IMG/VR virus record: IMGVR_UViG_3300025141_000105
Coordinates: 1-58,173 of that record
Reading direction: 5' to 3' (one strand)
DNA: 58,173 bases
DNA from: a virus
Under the pieces are notes generated by a model. That model was not told the origin of the DNA and ran no database searches. It saw only the letters and a program-made list of their open reading frames with translations. Of this stretch, positions 52,765-58,173 are shown piece after piece. The position numbers were made by a program, and so were the translations under genes. How positions within the stretch are numbered: the first letter of the stretch is position 1; each line of letters begins with the position of its first letter.

Positions 52765-55068
52765 TTATAACTTCTCAGTCGCTCTTTTTAAATCACTTGA
52801 TGTTGTGGATGTTCCAGTGTTTTTTACCTTTTCTTCTTTCTGTAAATTAGCTTCGCTTTCTCTATTTTTTCTGTCTATATAGTAGTCAGCCGCTTTCTTA
52901 TCCATATCATTTCTTTCTTTAGTGTCATGTAAATCTCTGTCAACTTCAGCTTGTATTTTAGCAACTTGTAGTCTAGAGTCTGATCCAATTTTAGCAACTT
53001 GTACTTTAGCCTCATTATCCATTTGTTTAAGTTGGGCCTCAGCTTGGAATTTAGCTTGTTCAGCTTCAGCGGCAGCTTGTTGTGCTTGTTGTTGCTGTTG
53101 TATAGCCACTTCTTGTTGTTTCTGCATTTCATTCATAGCTTGCTCTAACACTTTCTCGGCTTCAGTCATTGTATCAGCTCTAAGAACTTTAATAACACCT
53201 AATAAATCAACAGAGCCTGCCTGTAAAGCAGCTTGAGCTAATTGTTGTACAACTTGCTTCATAGCATCGTCTTTACCACTATCGCCTACATATACACCAA
53301 AGTCTTGTAGCGCTACATCTGGCATAACATTTAAAAATTTATAAGCACCATCACCTAATATCATTCCAGCTTTTTTTCCGCCAGCCCAAGCAACTTTCAT
53401 TAGATTGCATAGTCTTTCTAATACTCTTTGCTTTACTTCTGCATGCGAATAGAACCAACTTTCTGTTATAGTTGAAGATTGAACTACACTTCTTTGTACA
53501 TTACCCACGTATTCATACTTCTCCACAGCTCCTTCTCTTTGTCTAGTAACTCCTGATATTTGACCTGCCATATCCTCTAACATTACTTTAAGATTAATTA
53601 ACTGCTGTACAGATTGAGATAAAGTAAAGTCAATTTGCTGAAATTGATTAAAACTACTCATTTGATTACCCTCATCTTTTGAGTTAATAGGTATAATACC
53701 ATCTGTCTTTAAGTGATACAATACTTGCTGTATATCCATACCAACATTAGTAGGTAATTGCGATACATCATATACTACAGCTTTACCACCAGAACGAGCC
53801 ATAGCTAACTCTATTTGATAAACAACAATATTATAAAGCATCTGAACGTTATCTAATAAATCAATAATAGAAGCAGGAGAGCCAGAAGTATTACCTTTTA
53901 CACAACCAACATAAGATAATGGAGTTTTGCCTGGATTATCTATGCTTCTTACCTGATTATCTCTTCTTCTTGCGTTAACTAAAATTTTACCACCTATTTT
54001 TGTCGCCTCCCAAATATCATCCACCCATTTAATTTCTATTCTATCTCCTTTTCTTTTTCTATAAGTGTCTTTTACCATTTTTCTAAATGGTCTACTAGGA
54101 TCATACTTATTATGAGATAGTTTAAATTTAATTGCTCTAAGAGACTTCCATTCTGCAGTTACCACTCTAATTCTAGTTTCTCTTCCGTGTCCAGCATCAA
54201 TCCATTCTAGGCTAGAGTTATAATGATTCATGTCTCCACCAGCATAAAGATTTCTCATCTTGTCTAGCTCTTCTAAGTCTTTAGTAGTTAAACTATCTTT
54301 AAACTCATCATTTATTTCATTAACAGATATCCATCTTTCTTCACCCACCCAACTACAGTCATCTAAGTAGTCTGAATGTGCAGAGCTATCAAAGATTACA
54401 TTTCTAGGATCTACTCTCCTTACGTATGGGTCTCCATTTTGAATACTTACCTTGTGAAACTCTTTTGATGTAACTAATAAATCTCTAAAACCTTCTTTAA
54501 ATACATCTTTTAAATTATACCTATTAGATATGTACTCTAATCCATCTTGAGCTGTTTCTTCTATCATCTCGCGATAGTTATACTTCATATAAGTTTCTAT
54601 ATCTTCTGGTACAGGTATACCCTGACCTTCTTGCTTAACATCAACTTTCATAGTTTCTCTCATTTCTTGGTGAAAGTCATCTAAAAGCTCTCTCATCATT
54701 AGGCTTACTTTATAGTCTTGCTTTCTAATTACAGCAGCTTTGTTAACTGTAGTAACCTTCATGTCAATAGGTCTTCTTAACTCCTCGCCAATTAAAAGAT
54801 CAATCTTAGGTGTTATAATAGGGTAATTAACCAATCTAGCTGGATACGTTAATCCATATTGCTCAGTTATGTATTTATAATCACCTTGATTTAATTCTCC
54901 ATTATAAATCTGATAATTTCTAATATCTCTAGTTCTTGAAGTAGAGTACTCTCCACCATCTGAACCCATATAACTTGTAATTGCATTTAGAACTTGTTCG
55001 CACCATTCGTCATTTTTTTCTTTGTCTGCAATAACCATTGATGGCATTGATGTGTATTTCTGATCCAT
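52765..55068 (-). CDS. Portal protein (767 aa)
   Basis: 767 residues, the usual size of a podovirus portal. It follows the terminase gene by 4 bases. Typical parts are YRDIRNYQIYNGELNQGDYKYI-like N-terminal pattern, YPARLVNYPIITPKIDLLIGEELRRP (about 75-100), and a helical crown with VRRVDPRNVIFD and MEDMAGQISGVTRQREGAVE. The last ~130 residues are a Gln/Ala/Glu coiled coil (QKQQEVAIQQQQQAQQAAAE) ending in a basic region, probably the barrel inside the capsid. It forms the DNA entry ring. Confidence 0.85.
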   Translation of the reverse strand: MDQKYTSMPSMVIADKEKNDEWCEQVLNAITSYMGSDGGEYSTSRTRDIRNYQIYNGELNQGDYKYITEQYGLTYPARLVNYPIITPKIDLLIGEELRRPIDMKVTTVNKAAVIRKQDYKVSLMMRELLDDFHQEMRETMKVDVKQEGQGIPVPEDIETYMKYNYREMIEETAQDGLEYISNRYNLKDVFKEGFRDLLVTSKEFHKVSIQNGDPYVRRVDPRNVIFDSSAHSDYLDDCSWVGEERWISVNEINDEFKDSLTTKDLEELDKMRNLYAGGDMNHYNSSLEWIDAGHGRETRIRVVTAEWKSLRAIKFKLSHNKYDPSRPFRKMVKDTYRKRKGDRIEIKWVDDIWEATKIGGKILVNARRRDNQVRSIDNPGKTPLSYVGCVKGNTSGSPASIIDLLDNVQMLYNIVVYQIELAMARSGGKAVVYDVSQLPTNVGMDIQQVLYHLKTDGIIPINSKDEGNQMSSFNQFQQIDFTLSQSVQQLINLKVMLEDMAGQISGVTRQREGAVEKYEYVGNVQRSVVQSSTITESWFYSHAEVKQRVLERLCNLMKVAWAGGKKAGMILGDGAYKFLNVMPDVALQDFGVYVGDSGKDDAMKQVVQQLAQAALQAGSVDLLGVIKVLRADTMTEAEKVLEQAMNEMQKQQEVAIQQQQQAQQAAAEAEQAKFQAEAQLKQMDNEAKVQVAKIGSDSRLQVAKIQAEVDRDLHDTKERNDMDKKAADYYIDRKNRESEANLQKEEKVKNTGTSTTSSDLKRATEKL

Positions 55069-55072
55069 AATT

Positions 55073-56887
55073 TTATTTTATTTCTGTAGGGATTCCATTA
55101 TATCCCATTTTATAATATTTAAATCCTATATCCTTCACCTTTTCTTGTATAGATGCCTTCATTCTATAGTTATCTATATTATGAATTAAACACAAACCAA
55201 AAGCCATAGCTCTATCCGTATTTTGTAATCCATAATTAGCAAGTTCATCTATCAGATCTATGAACCATATATCTTGAGCGCTCTCTCTTAAATAATCATC
55301 TATCAAATCTTCCATAAGAGCTTTAACCTGCTTATTCATATGCACACCATACCTATTTCTAGTTTTTGTACCAGGGTTGTGTGCGGACTCTGGTTTTTCT
55401 TTTAAATACTTTAGCGCATTCATACGCTTAAAGTAATCTAATATACCTATCTTTGTATACTCTACCAACATTTTAGAGTTATAATACACGGCAAGTTTTA
55501 AACAGCCGTCCCAAAAATCCTCCTTCTTAGGGGGTCTATCAGTATACTCAGCAACAACGTAATCGCTTGGCATATCAGTATTTGCAAATCTACGATAAAT
55601 TATCGCACTACCCAAAGAATCTGACGCTCCAGCTTGATCTTGGTCATAACTATCAATACCACCTATGTCTAAATTCTTATATTCTTTCTCTGGATGTGCT
55701 AATATTTTGTATGGGCCAGTAGGATGTGGCCTCCAAGTAACTGTAGGCTCTTCCTCTCCTAATTGCCAATCTAAAAAGCCTTGTTGTATTTGACTTCTAT
55801 TGTCTTTACTTGATAGTATTCTAGATCTTTGTGCGTTTAGTAGTGTAATATCAAATCTTGATGAGTGAGTATTTAAAAATGCTTCTTCTATAGTTAAAGG
55901 GTAATTTTGTATGTGTAAGTTATATGCTTCATTATCTCCAGACTTCTGTATATCTTCTCTATCTGCTATAAGCTTTTCTCTTGCACCCTTCTCATCTTCT
56001 ACACCTGAATCTATATCAAAGAATCCATAGTATGCTTTTGATGCAGGTATAAACATAGGAATTAGATTATAAGCATCATGACTATAATACATATCCATAA
56101 AATCTTTAGACGCTTTAGATATATCTCCCCCAGTTCCTCCGACAATAGGCACTCCAAACTGAATATCTCCATCCATAAAACATGCTTTAGATGACATATA
56201 AGCATTCTTAAGTTTTTTAAATTCCCCTGCTTCTTCAAATATCATAAGTGACACCCTTTCTCCTTTGAATACCTCTGGATTATCCATTGTTCTGCATATG
56301 ATGTTAGATTGATAACCACCTATTTCCCATTTACCATCTTTATTCTTTTGTTTGTATCCAGATCTCATTATACCGTCAGTATCTTTAAGTACAGAGTGTT
56401 TAAAGTTAGGATGTATACCATTAAGACCTTTTCTAGTTTTATCAAAGAACGCATCAGCCGTAACTTGTAGTCCAGCAGCTACACCTACATCATTAAAAGG
56501 ATAGAATGTATATTCATGAGCAACAGCACCTGAATTCATATAAGAAAATCCTTTATCTCTGGCTTTAATAACAATCATCCCCTTACCTTCTTCTTTACAA
56601 AGCTCTATAGTATCAAAGTACTCATGATCCATAGATCTGTACCAAGGATGTATTAAAGTCTTACGATTACCTGATGTTCCATCATTACCTAATATCATAT
56701 AGTAGTTTAAATAGAAATAGTATTTACCAGATATTTTTTTCATACCTTTAGGTTTATAACCATGTAAGCATCTATCAGTTTCCTGAGCCCAATACTCCTG
56801 ATAAGCCACTGAGTCAGGATTTAAATCAGGATGACCACTATTTGGTATAGGACGATATCTTTGTGGATCAAATTTTATCTTACCCAT
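55073..56887 (-). CDS. terL: Large terminase subunit
   Basis: 604 residues. The ATPase domain has the variant Walker A ARDKGFSY (about 109-116), common in Bacteroidota podoviruses in place of the classic GKS/T loop, and Walker B VSLMIFEEAGEF (212-223). The RNase-H-like nuclease has Asp412 in GGIDSYDQD, Glu476 in LVEYT and Asp558 in NTDRAMA. It pumps DNA into the capsid and cuts it. The start overlaps the upstream small gene by 8 bases. Confidence 0.92.
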   Translation of the reverse strand: MGKIKFDPQRYRPIPNSGHPDLNPDSVAYQEYWAQETDRCLHGYKPKGMKKISGKYYFYLNYYMILGNDGTSGNRKTLIHPWYRSMDHEYFDTIELCKEEGKGMIVIKARDKGFSYMNSGAVAHEYTFYPFNDVGVAAGLQVTADAFFDKTRKGLNGIHPNFKHSVLKDTDGIMRSGYKQKNKDGKWEIGGYQSNIICRTMDNPEVFKGERVSLMIFEEAGEFKKLKNAYMSSKACFMDGDIQFGVPIVGGTGGDISKASKDFMDMYYSHDAYNLIPMFIPASKAYYGFFDIDSGVEDEKGAREKLIADREDIQKSGDNEAYNLHIQNYPLTIEEAFLNTHSSRFDITLLNAQRSRILSSKDNRSQIQQGFLDWQLGEEEPTVTWRPHPTGPYKILAHPEKEYKNLDIGGIDSYDQDQAGASDSLGSAIIYRRFANTDMPSDYVVAEYTDRPPKKEDFWDGCLKLAVYYNSKMLVEYTKIGILDYFKRMNALKYLKEKPESAHNPGTKTRNRYGVHMNKQVKALMEDLIDDYLRESAQDIWFIDLIDELANYGLQNTDRAMAFGLCLIHNIDNYRMKASIQEKVKDIGFKYYKMGYNGIPTEIK

Positions 56888-57107
56888 ATCTTAATCGCTT
56901 AGTTTTTCCTAATCCAAAAGTTCCTTTAGACTGCTCTCTCTTTTCTATCTTCATATGATATCTTTGTGCTAAATCTACACCGTGTAGTTTCATGGCTAAG
57001 TCGTGATACTCAGCAGCCTTATCCATATCCGCTTTATTATAGAACTTAACATATCTTGCATAAAGATACTTAACATCATGTTTTGTTTCTCTCTTGCTTC
57101 TAGCCAT
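56880..57107 (-). CDS. Small basic protein before the terminase (75 aa)
   Basis: 75 residues, basic and helical (DVKYLYARYVKFYNKADMDKAAEYHDLAMKLHG). It overlaps the terminase gene start by 8 bases and shares one base with the upstream stop. Position and charge would allow a packaging accessory or part of a small terminase, but no family is recognised. Confidence 0.6.
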   Translation of the reverse strand: MARSKRETKHDVKYLYARYVKFYNKADMDKAAEYHDLAMKLHGVDLAQRYHMKIEKREQSKGTFGLGKTKRLRYG

Positions 57108-57637
57108 TACAATTCTTTTATTTCTTTTCTTCTCTCTAAAAATGACAACCCTTTATCTCCAGCTATCTTTTGTCTTTCTCCTCTTCTGTCTATAGCATCT
57201 AATAAAGATTGTCTAGTCTTAAGTATCTTCTCAACCCCTATCATTAGCTTCTGTAACAATTCAGCATTCTCCTCATCTAAATGCATTCCATCAATAAGAG
57301 CTGTAAACTGATTAATTTTATTGTTAAACGCTATAAGTTGCTCATCTAAAGGATCAAATTGTAGTTCTGTATATTTCTTACAAGCTACCTTTATAGATGG
57401 ATCTTTAGAGCCCTTCCATGTGTAAGTACCATATAAGTCTTTAGAAACTGCCTTAACCCTCTCATTTTCACTGTAATGCCTGTATGGGCTTTCATAGTCG
57501 CAGACTAGGGCAACCCACTTGAGGGCCGTAGGCCCGAATTTTTCCTTCTTAATGAGTGTAAGAAATTCTGGTACGCCAGCAACCCCATCATCATCCTTAA
57601 AAATGTCGCCTTTCCTATTGAGTTTTAATAAATACAT
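57107..57637 (-). CDS. Packaging-region protein (176 aa)
   Basis: 176 residues. An alpha-beta first half (MYLLKLNRKGDIFKDDDGVAGVPEFLTLIKKEKFG) is followed by a long helical, probably coiled-coil C-terminal half (about 95-165, EQLIAFNNKINQFTALIDGM ... LLQKLMIGVEKILKTRQ). The size, helical nature and position two genes before the large terminase make it the best small-terminase candidate in the window; unproven. Confidence 0.6.
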   Translation of the reverse strand: MYLLKLNRKGDIFKDDDGVAGVPEFLTLIKKEKFGPTALKWVALVCDYESPYRHYSENERVKAVSKDLYGTYTWKGSKDPSIKVACKKYTELQFDPLDEQLIAFNNKINQFTALIDGMHLDEENAELLQKLMIGVEKILKTRQSLLDAIDRRGERQKIAGDKGLSFLERRKEIKEL

Positions 57638-57909
57638 TATTTAGTATATTCTAATTGTAATTTAAACATATATCGTATAGGACTAATATACTTAGGAGTT
57701 TTACCATAAATAACACTCTCAATTGTAAAGTTTGGATTATCTTGCATATACCAGTTAGATTTTACAACTCTAAATCCATTATCCTTAGATCTTCCAACAA
57801 TCCACTTCTCATCTTCCATTAAATCGTCTAAATCCATATAATGCTTTTCTAGAAAATAGAAATCATCTATTGTATACACCTTACCATCCTCTCTATTTAG
57901 TTCTCTCAT
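57637..57909 (-). CDS. Hypothetical protein (90 aa)
   Basis: 90 residues, acidic start with VYTIDDFYFLEKHYMDLDDLMEDEKWIVGRSKD, ending in a basic/aromatic strand (YISPIRYMFKLQLEYTK). It overlaps the upstream gene (4 bases) and shares one base with the next. Function unknown; part of the packaging cluster. Confidence 0.6.
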   Translation of the reverse strand: MRELNREDGKVYTIDDFYFLEKHYMDLDDLMEDEKWIVGRSKDNGFRVVKSNWYMQDNPNFTIESVIYGKTPKYISPIRYMFKLQLEYTK

Positions 57910-58172
57910 TGATTTATTAATGATGAAGTTTGTTGTCCAAATATGCTTTTTAATATATCAGATTCTTCAGGCAATCTATTAGGATCATTTTGAGCTGACT
58001 GAAAAGGGACTTTATCGTCTTTACCAAACAACTCGGCCTTTCTAACTTTTAATGCATCAATAGAATCCTTTGCAGTTATATTCTTATTAAACAAATCTAT
58101 TTTATCTGTAATGTTTTCTTTATCTCCAGACCAGTGATTCTCAGCCCAAAAGTCTTGTATAGTTTGCTCATT
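57906..58172 (-). CDS. C-terminal part of a packaging-region protein (5' end cut by window)
   Basis: The frame stays open from the window edge at 58172 down to the stop at 57906. The visible part (88 codons) begins NEQTIQDFWAENHWSGDKEN and continues into FNKNITAKDSIDALKVRKAELFGKDD. No start codon is inside the window in a likely position; a TTG at 58094 is in frame but is not the true start because coding continues above it. Charged, helical, unknown family. Confidence 0.6.
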   Translation of the reverse strand, partial: NEQTIQDFWAENHWSGDKENITDKIDLFNKNITAKDSIDALKVRKAELFGKDDKVPFQSAQNDPNRLPEESDILKSIFGQQTSSLINQ

Positions 58173-58173
58173 A

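Noticed and set aside
57906-58094. TTG at 58094 as a gene start
   Set aside because: The same frame is open and protein-like up to the window edge, so the gene is simply truncated.
1-58173. Temperate lifestyle genes (integrase, repressor, attachment sites)
   Set aside because: No integrase, excisionase or CI-like repressor was recognised on either strand; the HTH proteins seen are DnaA-like or fused to a phosphoesterase.

Overview
The window is a piece of a lytic, podovirus-like tailed-phage genome whose host is most likely a flavobacterium or another member of the Bacteroidota. Three things point that way. The DNA is very AT-rich. The recognisable promoters carry the Bacteroidota -7 element TAnnTTTG, twice with an upstream TTTG 19-20 bases away. 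Start codons sit behind A-rich leaders with almost no Shine-Dalgarno sequences. The structural gene order (terminase, portal, scaffold, major capsid, connector/ring proteins, very large tail-hub protein, three ~650-680 residue ejection-type proteins, giant RNA-polymerase protein) resembles crAss-like phages (Crassvirales) and related marine podoviruses. Both window edges cut through genes, so this is not a complete genome. No DNA polymerase, primase, integrase, tRNA or CRISPR is visible.

Left arm, 1-10526, + strand: early/middle genes packed almost without gaps. They encode a DUF932 protein, a DnaB-type helicase, a short HU-like protein, a Rad52-type annealing protein, a single-strand DNA-binding protein, a RusA-like resolvase, a DnaA-domain-IV-like protein, a RecE-like exonuclease, a DUF3310 protein, a GroES-like co-chaperonin and many small unknown or membrane proteins. 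Together they form a replication/recombination module. The one large gap in this arm (5833-5995) is dense in inverted repeats and carries three GAAACT words exactly 40 bases apart. It is the best candidate in the window for an origin or a structured RNA.

Right arm, 58172-10516, - strand: late genes read toward the left arm. 58172-55073 holds packaging genes ending with the large terminase. 55068-44168 holds portal, acidic scaffold, major capsid protein, decoration and connector/ring genes. 44166-37297 is a 2289-residue tail-hub/muzzle-like protein. 37288-31255 holds three probable ejected virion proteins, one with an N-terminal lysozyme-like domain. 31253-18951 encodes one 4100-residue protein carrying the two-barrel RNA polymerase signature DLDGD and two HExxH zincin motifs. 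18922-11811 mixes surface/decoration/adhesin proteins with a lysis set (holin, small membrane and coiled-coil proteins, a DUF5675 enzyme). A metallophosphoesterase gene ends the arm, overlapping the last early gene tail to tail.

Working model (inference): the giant protein is packaged in the virion, ejected with the DNA, and transcribes early genes from phage promoters. Host RNA polymerase could then use the TAnnTTTG promoters found before several early and late genes. The most unusual points are the giant fused polymerase/protease protein, the repeat-rich gap next to a DnaA-like gene, the promoters placed so close to start codons that the mRNAs would be nearly leaderless, and several small genes that are easily missed.
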